Shown here piece by piece: positions 26,987-34,011 of a stretch of 64,000 nt of DNA (position 1 is the first letter of the stretch; the number at the start of each line of letters is the position of its first letter). The stretch covers positions 124,001 through 188,000 of the forward strand of contig JAWLCA010000001.1 of the NCBI GenBank assembly GCA_041687395.1, written 5' to 3'. The DNA comes from JAWLCA01 sp041687395. GTDB taxonomy: Bacteria; Pseudomonadota; Alphaproteobacteria; Rhodobacterales; Rhodobacteraceae. The position numbers were made by a program, and so were the translations under genes. The notes under the pieces are model-generated. The model was not told the origin of the DNA and did no database searches. It saw only the letters and a list, made by a program, of their open reading frames with translations.

Positions 26987-27574
26987 ATGCATGGGCTGAT
27001 CAACAGATCTATCCAGTGTTTCCTGCGCGAGACTTATGGGCCAGCGTTCTGGACGCGGGTTGCGGAACGCGCAGGCGTGGGCGCTGCCGGTTTCGAGACG
27101 ATGCTGACCTATGACGACGCGGTGACCGATGCGGTGCTGGATGCGGCGGCCGGGGGACTGTCGCGGTCGCGCGACGGGCTGCTGGAGGATCTGGGAACCT
27201 TTCTGGTCAGCAACCCCGGCTTCGAATCGCTGCGCAGGTTGTTGCGCTTCACTGGCGTGACCTTCGCGGATTTTCTGCATTCGCTCGATGATCTGCCGGC
27301 GCGCGGACGGCTTGCTGTTCCCGATCTGGACCTGCCGCACCTTGAACTGACCGACCGGGGCGCCGGGCGGTTCACGCTGACCTGCAATGGTCCGCACCGG
27401 GGCGCCGGGCATGTAATGGTCGGCATTCTGCGCGCCATGGCCGACGACTATGGCGCGCTCGTGCTGCTGGATCATGCAGGCACGCAAGAGGGCTGCGAGC
27501 GGATCGAGATCGAACTGCTGGACCATCAGTTTGCCGAGGGTCGCGAGTTTCGCCTGGCCGCAGGTGCGCCGTGA
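26987..27574 (+). CDS. H-NOX-like (heme NO-binding family) protein lacking the canonical heme contacts
   Basis: A 195-residue protein with the H-NOX fold signature MHGLINRSIQCFLRETYG. Aligning by eye with soluble guanylate cyclase beta1, the proximal heme ligand His105 (LDALH) corresponds to Pro104 here (LDDLP), and the YxSxR propionate motif corresponds to Cys133-x-Gly135-x-His137. The rest of the fold, including the GVTFADFLHSLD helix and VMVGIL, is kept. It overlaps the diguanylate cyclase start by 4 bp. In relatives such as Dinoroseobacter, H-NOX proteins control a neighbouring cyclase. This copy may have lost heme sensing or may bind another ligand. Confidence 0.82.
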   Translation: MHGLINRSIQCFLRETYGPAFWTRVAERAGVGAAGFETMLTYDDAVTDAVLDAAAGGLSRSRDGLLEDLGTFLVSNPGFESLRRLLRFTGVTFADFLHSLDDLPARGRLAVPDLDLPHLELTDRGAGRFTLTCNGPHRGAGHVMVGILRAMADDYGALVLLDHAGTQEGCERIEIELLDHQFAEGREFRLAAGAP

Positions 27575-28590
27575 ACGCGCCGCGTCCGCCCGAACCCGTC
27601 CTGTCGCTCTCTCTGCCTGCGCTTGGCCGGCTGATGCCGATGTATCTCTGGGTCGGGATCGACGGCGTGATCCGCGAGGCGGGACCGACGCTGCGCAAGG
27701 TCGCGGGCGCGCGCCCGCTGGTGCGCAGGCGGTTTGCCGACTGCTTCCGCCCCCGCCGCGCCACCGACAGGGGGCTGGAGGATTTGGCGCGCCTGCACGG
27801 AGAGCGGCTGTTCCTGCATTTCTCCACCCCGCCCGACACGCCGATGCGCGGCGTGGTCGTGCCGCTGTCGTCGGGGCAGGGCGCGGTCGTCAACCTGTCC
27901 TTCGGCCATGCCGTAACGGATGCCGTGCGCGATCACGACCTGACGGATGCCGATTTCGCCGCCACCGATCTGACCGTCGATCTGCTGTTCCTGGCCGAGG
28001 CTAAGACCGCCGTGATGGCCGAGTTGCGCGACCTGAACCGCCGGCTGCAGGGTGCCAAGTCCGCGGCCGAGGAACAGGCGCTGACCGACACGCTGACCGG
28101 CCTGAGGAACCGCCGCGCGATGGATCAGGCCCTGGGAGCCGTGATCGACGCAGGCCAGCCCTTCGCGCTGATGCACCTCGACCTCGATTTCTTCAAGCAG
28201 GTGAACGACACGCTGGGCCATGCCGCGGGCGACCACGTGCTGCGAGAGGTGGCGCGTGTGCTGGTCGAGGAAACCCGCACCTCGGACACCGTCGCGCGGG
28301 TGGGGGGCGACGAATTCGTCATCATCATGCCGGGTCTCGGCGACGAGGCGCGCCTTGCGGGGGTGGCAGAGCGTATCCTGGACCGGCTTTCCTGGCCCAT
28401 CGACTTTGAGGGCCAGCCCTGCCGGGTCGCAGGGTCGATCGGGATGACTCTTTCCGGGTTCTACACCCGGCCCGACGCCGACCGGATGCTGATCGACGCC
28501 GACCGCGCGCTCTACGGCTCCAAGCACCGGGGCCGGTCCTGCGCCACCTTCATCTGGAACCTCGGGGACGACGATTCGCTGACAGTCTGA
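27571..28590 (+). CDS. Diguanylate cyclase (GGDEF) paired with the H-NOX-like protein
   Basis: A 339-residue protein. The N-terminal half (about 1-150) resembles the H-NOX-associated/PAS-type sensory domain (MYLWVGIDGVIREAGPTLRKV). A short coiled coil (about 150-175) leads to a GGDEF domain with the intact active site GGDEF at 245-249 and an inhibitory I-site RTSD at 236-239, five residues upstream as required. It should make cyclic di-GMP and be subject to product inhibition. The start is GTG 27571, overlapping the H-NOX stop, so the proteins are probably made together and interact. Confidence 0.92.
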   Translation: MNAPRPPEPVLSLSLPALGRLMPMYLWVGIDGVIREAGPTLRKVAGARPLVRRRFADCFRPRRATDRGLEDLARLHGERLFLHFSTPPDTPMRGVVVPLSSGQGAVVNLSFGHAVTDAVRDHDLTDADFAATDLTVDLLFLAEAKTAVMAELRDLNRRLQGAKSAAEEQALTDTLTGLRNRRAMDQALGAVIDAGQPFALMHLDLDFFKQVNDTLGHAAGDHVLREVARVLVEETRTSDTVARVGGDEFVIIMPGLGDEARLAGVAERILDRLSWPIDFEGQPCRVAGSIGMTLSGFYTRPDADRMLIDADRALYGSKHRGRSCATFIWNLGDDDSLTV

Positions 28591-28651
28591 TCTCTGGCAT
28601 GTCGCCGCGCCATCCGCTAAACGGGGCCGTCACCAGCCAAGGGGCGCGCGC

Positions 28652-30370
28652 ATGGCACGGATCCTAATCACCTCGGCCATTCCATATATCAATGGAATCA
28701 AGCATCTGGGCAACCTTGTGGGCAGCCAGCTGCCCGCTGACCTCTATGCCCGCTACGCCCGCGCGCGGGGGCACGAGGTGATGTTCATCTGCGCCACCGA
28801 CGAACACGGCACCCCGGCGGAACTGGCCGCCGCCAAGGCCGGTATGCCGGTCGCCGACTACTGTGCCCAGATGTGGCAGACCCAGAAGGATCTCGCCGAC
28901 GGGTTCCGGCTGTCGTTCGACCATTTCGGCCGCTCCTCCAGCCCGCGCAACCACGCGCTGACCCAGCATTTTGCCGGAAAGCTGGCCGAGAACGGGTTGA
29001 TCGAGGAGCGGACCGAAAAGCAAGTCTATTCCCACGCTGACTGCCGCTTCCTGCCCGACCGCTACATCGAGGGGACGTGCCCGAACTGCGGCTATGAAAA
29101 GGCCCGCGGCGACCAGTGCGAGAACTGTACCAAGCAACTTGACCCCACCGACCTGATCAACCCGCGCTCGGCCATCTCGGGCTCCACGGATCTGGAGGTG
29201 CGCGAGACCAAGCACCTCTACCTGCTGCAATCGAAACTGCGCAAGGAACTCTCGGACTGGATCGACTCGAAAACCGACTGGCCGATCCTGACCACCTCGA
29301 TCGCGAAGAAATGGCTCAACGACGGCGACGGATTGCAGGACCGGGGCATCACCCGTGACCTGCACTGGGGCGTGCCGGTGAAAAAGGGCGACCGGCCCTG
29401 GCCGGGGATGGAGGGCAAGGTCTTCTACGTCTGGTTCGACGCGCCTATCGAATACATCGCCGGCACCGCCGAATGGGCCGACGCCCACGACCTGCCCGAA
29501 TCCGCCTGGCGCCGCTGGTGGCGCACGGACGAGGGCGCTGCGGACGTCCGCTACGTCCAGTTCATGGGCAAGGACAACGTGCCCTTCCACACGTTGTCCT
29601 TCCCCGCCACGATCATCGGATCGGGCGAGCCGTGGAAGCTGGTGGACTATATCAAGTCCTTCAACTACCTGAACTACGACGGCGGCCAGTTTAGCACGTC
29701 GCAGGGCCGCGGCGTCTTCATGGATCAGGCGCTGTCGATTCTGCCCGCCGATTATTGGCGCTGGTGGCTGCTCAGCCATGCCCCCGAAAACTCTGACAGC
29801 GAATTCACCTGGGAAAATTTCCAGGCGAGCGTGAACAAGGATCTGGCAGATGTGTTGGGCAACTTCACCAGCCGCGTGACCAAGTTCTGCCGCTCCAAAT
29901 TCGGCGAGGTGGTGCCCGAGGGCGGCGCCCTGACCGACCGCGAAACCGGGTTGATCGCTGACCTGTCTGCCCGCATCCGCGCCTATGAAGGGCACATGGA
30001 GGCGATCGAGATCCGAAAGGCCGCGTCAGAACTGCGCGCGATCTGGGTCGCCGGCAACGAATACCTGCAGGCCGCAGCCCCTTGGGCGCTGGTCAAGGAA
30101 GACCCCGCTGCCGCTGCCGCCATCGTTCGGTTCTCGCTGAACCTGATGCGGCTCTACGCGGTCCTGTCGCGGCCCTTCATCCCCGATGCGGCGGGCGCGA
30201 TCATGGCAGCGCTGAACTGCGACGACTGGTCGTGGCCGGATGATCCCGCAGCGGCGCTCCAGCAACTGCCCGCGGGCCATGCCTTCAGCGTGCCCGACAA
30301 CCTGTTCCGCAAGATCACCGACGAGGAACGCGCGGACTGGCAGGCTCGGTTTTCCGGCACCCGGGGCTGA
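28652..30370 (+). CDS. metG: Methionyl-tRNA synthetase
   Basis: A 572-residue class I synthetase charging both initiator and elongator tRNA-Met. The HIGH-type motif is in SAIPYINGIKHLGNL. A zinc knuckle is formed by the CPNCG and CENC pairs (first Cys at 143). The KMSKS-type loop is the variant QFSTSQGRGVF, a form usual in this subfamily. The anticodon-binding helical domain fills the C-terminal third. There is no fused dimerisation domain. ATG 28652 lies 61 bp after the diguanylate cyclase gene. Confidence 0.96.
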   Translation: MARILITSAIPYINGIKHLGNLVGSQLPADLYARYARARGHEVMFICATDEHGTPAELAAAKAGMPVADYCAQMWQTQKDLADGFRLSFDHFGRSSSPRNHALTQHFAGKLAENGLIEERTEKQVYSHADCRFLPDRYIEGTCPNCGYEKARGDQCENCTKQLDPTDLINPRSAISGSTDLEVRETKHLYLLQSKLRKELSDWIDSKTDWPILTTSIAKKWLNDGDGLQDRGITRDLHWGVPVKKGDRPWPGMEGKVFYVWFDAPIEYIAGTAEWADAHDLPESAWRRWWRTDEGAADVRYVQFMGKDNVPFHTLSFPATIIGSGEPWKLVDYIKSFNYLNYDGGQFSTSQGRGVFMDQALSILPADYWRWWLLSHAPENSDSEFTWENFQASVNKDLADVLGNFTSRVTKFCRSKFGEVVPEGGALTDRETGLIADLSARIRAYEGHMEAIEIRKAASELRAIWVAGNEYLQAAAPWALVKEDPAAAAAIVRFSLNLMRLYAVLSRPFIPDAAGAIMAALNCDDWSWPDDPAAALQQLPAGHAFSVPDNLFRKITDEERADWQARFSGTRG

Positions 30371-30424
30371 CGGCGGCATTCTTGCGGCAATCTACCTGAG
30401 GTTGCACGGCAACCGTTAACTTTC

Positions 30425-30439
30425 ATGACGTTACGTCAT
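30425..30439. promoter_or_regulatory. 15-bp palindrome upstream of the Gly-rich repeat gene
   Basis: ATGACGTTACGTCAT is a perfect inverted repeat with 7-bp arms around a central T. It lies about 155 bp before the start codon of the repeat protein in an A/T-richer promoter region, close to another small dyad (GTTGC-acg-GCAAC). It is a good shape for a dimeric regulator's operator; I cannot name the regulator. Confidence 0.5.
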
Positions 30440-30591
30440 CGGCGGGTTTCCGCACATTTTTCTACAACCTTAAATAGAAATGAGATAATCGACGTTCCAC
30501 TGAACACCTGCACGGGGAAAGGCGAAGGGGCCAATCACCATCAGCCCACACCCGCAGATGACAACGTCAACTCACTGAACGGTCTTGCATC

Positions 30592-31329
30592 ATGAAATCG
30601 AACTCGCTGTGCACCGCTGTGTGCGCATTGCTTTCTCCTGCGCTGTGGGCGGTGCCTGCCAATGCCTTCGACATGACCCAGATCACGCGACTGGATCAGA
30701 CCTGCGATTACCAACCCCTGCCGCCGCGGCTGGCGCGCGCCTTCCGGGCCAGCCCGGATTTCGAGCGCATCTTCACCTACATGTCGTCCAATTGCCCCGA
30801 GCTTGCGCTCGCACTGGTCGACACGCCGACGGCCACGATTGGCGGCCCTGGCGGGAGCGAGTCCGGCGGGAACGATGGTGGCGGCTCCGGTTCAGATGGC
30901 GGCGACTCCGGCAGTGGTGCGGACACCGGGAGCGGTGGTGGCACGGGCAACGGGGGTGACACCGGGAACGGCGGTGACACTGGCAGCGGCGGCGACACGG
31001 GCAGCGGTGGCGATACTGGCAACGGCGGCGACACTGGCAACGGTGGCGACACCGGTGACGACGGTGACACTGGCAACGGCGGCGACACAGGAAACGGCGG
31101 CGACAGCGGAAACCCTGGCAACAACGGAAACGGCGGTAACGCCGGGAACAACGGAAACGGCAACGCCGGCAACGGCAACCGTTCCGGTGGCGGGGACGGC
31201 ACCAATCCGGGCGGTGGCGGCAACGCGGATGGGACCGACAATCCCGGCCAGGGTAACGGCAACTCCGGTGGCAATGGCGGAAGCGGAAACGGGAACGGAA
31301 ACGGCGGTCAAGGTGCCGGTTCAGCCTAG
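30592..31329 (+). CDS. Secreted Gly/Asp/Asn-rich hexapeptide-repeat protein
   Basis: A 245-residue protein with a signal peptide (about 1-25, cleavage likely after VPANA). A small globular segment (26-80) has two cysteines (Cys38 and Cys68) that could form a disulfide. The remaining 160 residues are low-complexity Gly/Ser/Asn/Asp. Residues 115-174 are about ten tandem hexapeptides with consensus GGDTGN. No membrane anchor or sorting signal is visible. The function is unknown; a secreted, flexible, possibly metal- or matrix-binding protein is an inference. ATG 30592 has no strong ribosome-binding site. Confidence 0.72.
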   Translation: MKSNSLCTAVCALLSPALWAVPANAFDMTQITRLDQTCDYQPLPPRLARAFRASPDFERIFTYMSSNCPELALALVDTPTATIGGPGGSESGGNDGGGSGSDGGDSGSGADTGSGGGTGNGGDTGNGGDTGSGGDTGSGGDTGNGGDTGNGGDTGDDGDTGNGGDTGNGGDSGNPGNNGNGGNAGNNGNGNAGNGNRSGGGDGTNPGGGGNADGTDNPGQGNGNSGGNGGSGNGNGNGGQGAGSA

Positions 31330-31364
31330 GGTGATCTGAGGGTGCCACGCGGTATTCGATCCGA

Positions 31365-31386
31365 CCCGTGAAGGAGTCTTCACGGG
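31365..31386 (+). terminator. Hairpin downstream of the repeat-protein gene
   Basis: A perfect 9-bp stem (CCCGTGAAG with CTTCACGGG) with a GAGT loop begins 35 bp after the stop codon. No U-tract follows, so it may act as a Rho-assisted terminator or an mRNA-stabilising 3' structure. Confidence 0.45.
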
Positions 31387-31421
31387 CCGGAAGCTGCGCC
31401 CCCGGGGCAATTGCCGGTTAA

Positions 31422-31490
31422 GCCACGGTAAACAGAATTTGCGAAATCCAGGAATTTCAGGGACTTGAGAATTTGTCCACGCGTGGACAA
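31422..31490. repeat. Two-part intergenic element, copy 2 (GCCACGGTAAACA-N38-palindrome)
   Basis: GCCACGGTAAACA (31422-31434), 38 bp, then TTGTCCACGCGTGGACAA (31473-31490). Both blocks and the spacing are identical to copy 1 at 4487-4555, while the 38-bp spacer has diverged. Again it lies between convergent genes, 7 bp from the stop codon of the minus-strand fumarylacetoacetase-family gene. Confidence 0.75.
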
Positions 31491-31497
31491 TCCCCTC

Positions 31498-32346
31498 TCA
31501 ACCCGCTGCGTCGACCACGGTCTGCCGCTGCTGGCCCAGCCGCTCGATCCCCAGCTCGATAACATCGCCTGCCTTCAGATAGCGCGGCGGGGTCTTGCCC
31601 ATGCCCACTCCCGGCGGCGTGCCGGTGATGATCACGTCCCCCGATTGCAGCGACATGAACTGGCTGACATAGCTGACCAGATGCGCGACCCCGAAGACCA
31701 TCGTCCGGGTCGACCCGTCCTGCATCGTCTCTCCGTTCACCGTCAGCCACATCTTCAGATCCTGCGGATCCGATACCTCGTCCCGCGTCACCAGCCATGG
31801 GCCCAGCGGCCCGAAGCTGTCGGCACTCTTGCCCTTTATCCACTGGCCGGAGCGGTGGATCTGGAAACTCCGCTCGGACACGTCATTGCAGATGCTGTAG
31901 CCCGCGACATGGTCAAGTGCGTCGGCCTTGTCGATATACGCCCCTGGCGCGCCGATGACGATGGCCAGTTCCACCTCCCAGTCCAGCCGGTCCGATCCGC
32001 GCGGGATGATCACGTCGTCGTTCGGCCCCGACAGGCTGCTGGTGGCCTTGCCGAACAGGATCGGCTCGTCCGGCACCGGCATGCCGCTTTCCGCCGCATG
32101 GTCCGCGTAGTTCAGGCCGATCCCGATCACCTTGCCGACACTGCCGACGCACGGCCCAAGCCTCGTGGCCGGGTCCACCAGTGGCAGAGCGCTCGGATTG
32201 AGGGCTGCCAGACGCTGTACTCCGTCGGGCTGCAACGCTGTGCCGGCGATGTCGGCGACCACGCCGGTCAGATCGCGGATTGAGCCGTCCGCCGCCAGAA
32301 TCCCCGGCCGCTCAGACCCCTTTTCGCCATGGCGCAGCAGTTTCAT
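31498..32346 (-). CDS. Fumarylacetoacetate hydrolase family protein
   Basis: A 282-residue member of the FAH fold family, which hydrolyses, isomerises or decarboxylates oxo-acids. The catalytic region shows GIGLNYADHAAESG, the metal ligands in DWEVELAIVIG and GYSICNDVSERSFQ, and the C-terminal GDVIITGTPPGVGMG. The N-terminal 70 residues form the usual small domain. The substrate cannot be set; acylpyruvate, ureidoglycolate-annotated and 2-hydroxyhepta-2,4-dienedioate enzymes all look like this. It lies downstream of luxI on the same strand, separated by 220 bp that include a strong hairpin. Confidence 0.9.
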   Translation of the reverse strand: MKLLRHGEKGSERPGILAADGSIRDLTGVVADIAGTALQPDGVQRLAALNPSALPLVDPATRLGPCVGSVGKVIGIGLNYADHAAESGMPVPDEPILFGKATSSLSGPNDDVIIPRGSDRLDWEVELAIVIGAPGAYIDKADALDHVAGYSICNDVSERSFQIHRSGQWIKGKSADSFGPLGPWLVTRDEVSDPQDLKMWLTVNGETMQDGSTRTMVFGVAHLVSYVSQFMSLQSGDVIITGTPPGVGMGKTPPRYLKAGDVIELGIERLGQQRQTVVDAAG

Positions 32347-32500
32347 TCCGTCCTCCCCGTTTGCAGATCAGATTACTGTCGCAAGGGCCGGGCAATTTCA
32401 ACATCGCCGGATGGTTAAAGGGGCAGCGAGCGGCGGAATGGGCACGGCCGAACGAACACACCTCACGCGGCGCGGAGCGGTGCATGCAAGGCAGGGCGCG

Positions 32501-32530
32501 CAGGGCGCCGGCCATGATGGCCGGGCCCTG
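32501..32530. terminator. Strong hairpin between luxI and the FAH-family gene
   Basis: CCGGCCAT and ATGGCCGG flank one base, and the stem extends by CAGGGC/GCCCTG with a single bulged G, giving about 14 pairs. It starts about 37 bp after the luxI stop on the minus strand. There is no U-run on either side, so it is at best a Rho-type or attenuating structure. Confidence 0.4.
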
Positions 32531-32566
32531 CATCCGGTCGCCCCCGATGCAGAAATGCGCATCGAG

Positions 32567-33175
32567 TCAGTGGGTGACGCGTGCTGCCACCGCCCGCCGC
32601 GTCGGCATGCTGAGCACTGCATAGCGACGGCCATCCCCGGGGTTTTCATAGGGTTCCCCGATGCGGTTGGCGGAATAGCCAAGCTGACGCAGGGCGCGCA
32701 TCAGCGACACCGGGGAGAGCGACATCAATTCGCTCGCGCCGTTCTGCCGCGCCACGCGGACGAGGCCATCAACCACCAGCGACAGGCATTCGCTGCGTTC
32801 GGCGTGGGTGCGAAGTGAATCCGACAGCACCAGGCGCGTGCATTCCCAGACGTCGGGCGTGCGGATCTCGGACGACATGACCTGGGCCGGGATATCGACA
32901 AGCTTGCCGTTCACAGCATCCCGCAACATGTAGGTATGCGTCCCCCAGTTCGAAGTGGTCGGCATTGTCCGCGCGCCGCCGATGACCTGGCCGTCGCGCA
33001 GCACCAGGGAATAATGCGCCAGCGGGTTGTCGTACTGGTCCATTTCGACTGTCTCGTTATGGGGAATGTCCCAGCCCAGCGTATCCACGAAGAAATGCTT
33101 GCGCAGCCGCAGATAGTCGTAGAACGCGGTGCCGTGCAGATGAAGTTCAGCCAGATCGAAGGTGATGTTTTTCAT
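32567..33175 (-). CDS. luxI: Acyl-homoserine-lactone synthase, LuxI family
   Basis: A 202-residue autoinducer synthase joining an acyl chain from acyl-ACP or acyl-CoA to S-adenosylmethionine. All family-invariant positions are present: Arg25, Phe29, Trp35, Asp46, Asp49, Arg69, Glu111 and Arg114, the last two in VWECTRLVLS. The acyl-chain specificity cannot be read reliably. ATG 33175 is preceded by GGAGAG, 5 nt away, but that site is one arm of a perfect hairpin. It lies downstream of luxR on the same strand. The symbol names the family, not a species-specific locus. Confidence 0.92.
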   Translation of the reverse strand: MKNITFDLAELHLHGTAFYDYLRLRKHFFVDTLGWDIPHNETVEMDQYDNPLAHYSLVLRDGQVIGGARTMPTTSNWGTHTYMLRDAVNGKLVDIPAQVMSSEIRTPDVWECTRLVLSDSLRTHAERSECLSLVVDGLVRVARQNGASELMSLSPVSLMRALRQLGYSANRIGEPYENPGDGRRYAVLSMPTRRAVAARVTH

Positions 33176-33178
33176 GTC

Positions 33179-33199
33179 GACTCTCCTTTTTGGAGAGTC
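33179..33199 (-). promoter_or_regulatory. Hairpin sequestering the luxI ribosome-binding site
   Basis: In the luxI mRNA, GACUCUCC pairs perfectly over 8 bp with GGAGAGUC across a 5-nt A loop. The downstream arm is the ribosome-binding site itself and ends 3 nt before the AUG. If formed, it would hide the site and limit synthase translation until a ribosome, protein, small RNA or temperature change opens it. Confidence 0.65.
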
Positions 33200-33242
33200 A
33201 ATTAGATCACCTAGCCCTTAAGTTGAGAAAGCCTTGGCAGGT

Positions 33243-33260
33243 GTTCGCCCTGATTCGAAC
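33243..33260. promoter_or_regulatory. lux-box-like dyad upstream of luxI
   Basis: GTTCG-N8-CGAAC, an 18-bp inverted repeat, is centred about 76 bp upstream of the luxI start. A LuxR-type site near -42 would place transcription about 30-35 nt before the AUG, which is compatible with the hairpin leader. The half-sites differ from the classical ACCTGTAGG-type lux box, so the assignment is tentative. The 105-bp luxR-luxI gap holds this dyad and the hairpin. Confidence 0.45.
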
Positions 33261-33280
33261 ATCTTTTTTCCCGCAATTCT

Positions 33281-33889
33281 TCAAATCAGCCCATAGGCCT
33301 GCGCCATGCTGGCCGCCTGTGTGCCGGTTTTTGCGCCAAGTTTGCGCCGTGCATTGCGCAGGCGCAGTTTGACGGCGCCTTCGGTGATATTCAGCAGCGC
33401 GGCAATTTCCTTGGCGAGCAGGCCGTCGCGGACCATCCGCAAGGCCTCCAGTTCTGCCTCGGTCAATCCGGTCGGCGGGGCCTTCGCTTCGTGTAGATGT
33501 TGCAGGACTTCGGTCAGCAGGCGCATTTCTTCCTGCGTGAACTCACGGTCGGTCCGCGCGAACGACGCCAGGCTGCGCTGCCCGTCGCGCCCGCGCCCGC
33601 TGCAGGAGATAGCCACCCCGTAGCGCAGCCCGTGCTCGGCCGCCTGTTCCATGATGCCTTGCGGATCGGGCAGGGTGATCTCGCTCCAGCGAGTTGCGCC
33701 GGTGTTGGCATACAGCCAGCGCATCACCGGATCCGACAGCATGTAGCCGGCGCGGGTGTAGCGTTCGACCCAGGGGCCGGGCAGCGCGTTTACCTCTTCC
33801 AGTGGAAAAGCGAAACCGATGCGAAGGGCGATGTAATAACCGGCCGGGGCGAGGCTGCCGAAATCCCGCGAAACGGCCAAGCTGTTCAT
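33281..33889 (-). CDS. luxR: LuxR-family quorum-sensing transcriptional regulator
   Basis: A 202-residue regulator (from ATG 33889). The autoinducer-binding domain keeps the family-invariant residues Trp40, Tyr44, Asp53-Pro54, Trp68 and Gly87. A LuxR-type helix-turn-helix occupies about 141-200 (GLTEAELEALRMV, then AKEIAALLNITEGAVKLRLRNARRKLG). It presumably responds to the product of the adjacent luxI. An upstream in-frame ATG at 33922 lies inside a dyad that looks like an operator, so I prefer 33889; neither start has a strong ribosome-binding site. It is divergent from the HTH-less homologue. Confidence 0.9.
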   Translation of the reverse strand: MNSLAVSRDFGSLAPAGYYIALRIGFAFPLEEVNALPGPWVERYTRAGYMLSDPVMRWLYANTGATRWSEITLPDPQGIMEQAAEHGLRYGVAISCSGRGRDGQRSLASFARTDREFTQEEMRLLTEVLQHLHEAKAPPTGLTEAELEALRMVRDGLLAKEIAALLNITEGAVKLRLRNARRKLGAKTGTQAASMAQAYGLI

Positions 33890-33915
33890 AATGCGCGAAC
33901 CTTGATCTTGCGGCG

Positions 33916-33941
33916 GTGTCATTTGCGTGATGGAATGACAC
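33916..33941. promoter_or_regulatory. Dyad in the luxR / HTH-less homologue divergent promoter region
   Basis: GTGTCATT (33916-33923) and AATGACAC (33934-33941) are perfect 8-bp inverted arms separated by 10 bp. The dyad lies 27 bp upstream of the preferred luxR start and about 70 bp upstream of the divergent gene. It could serve as an operator for both, possibly for LuxR autoregulation. Confidence 0.5.
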
Positions 33942-34011
33942 GCATAACGGTTTGGTTACCCTAAGCCATTGTGTCCGTGGCGATCAACCTGCAAGCGAGT
34001 AGGTGGGGGGA

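Noticed and set aside
30934..31113. Regular tandem repeats that might suggest a CRISPR array
   Set aside because: The units are 18-bp codon repeats (GGDTGN) inside a continuous reading frame, with no spacers and no cas genes.
30773..31348. Minus-strand Arg/His/Cys-rich open frame opposite the Gly-rich repeat gene
   Set aside because: It is generated by the repeat DNA; it has no start context, and the other strand has a signal peptide and coherent repeat structure.
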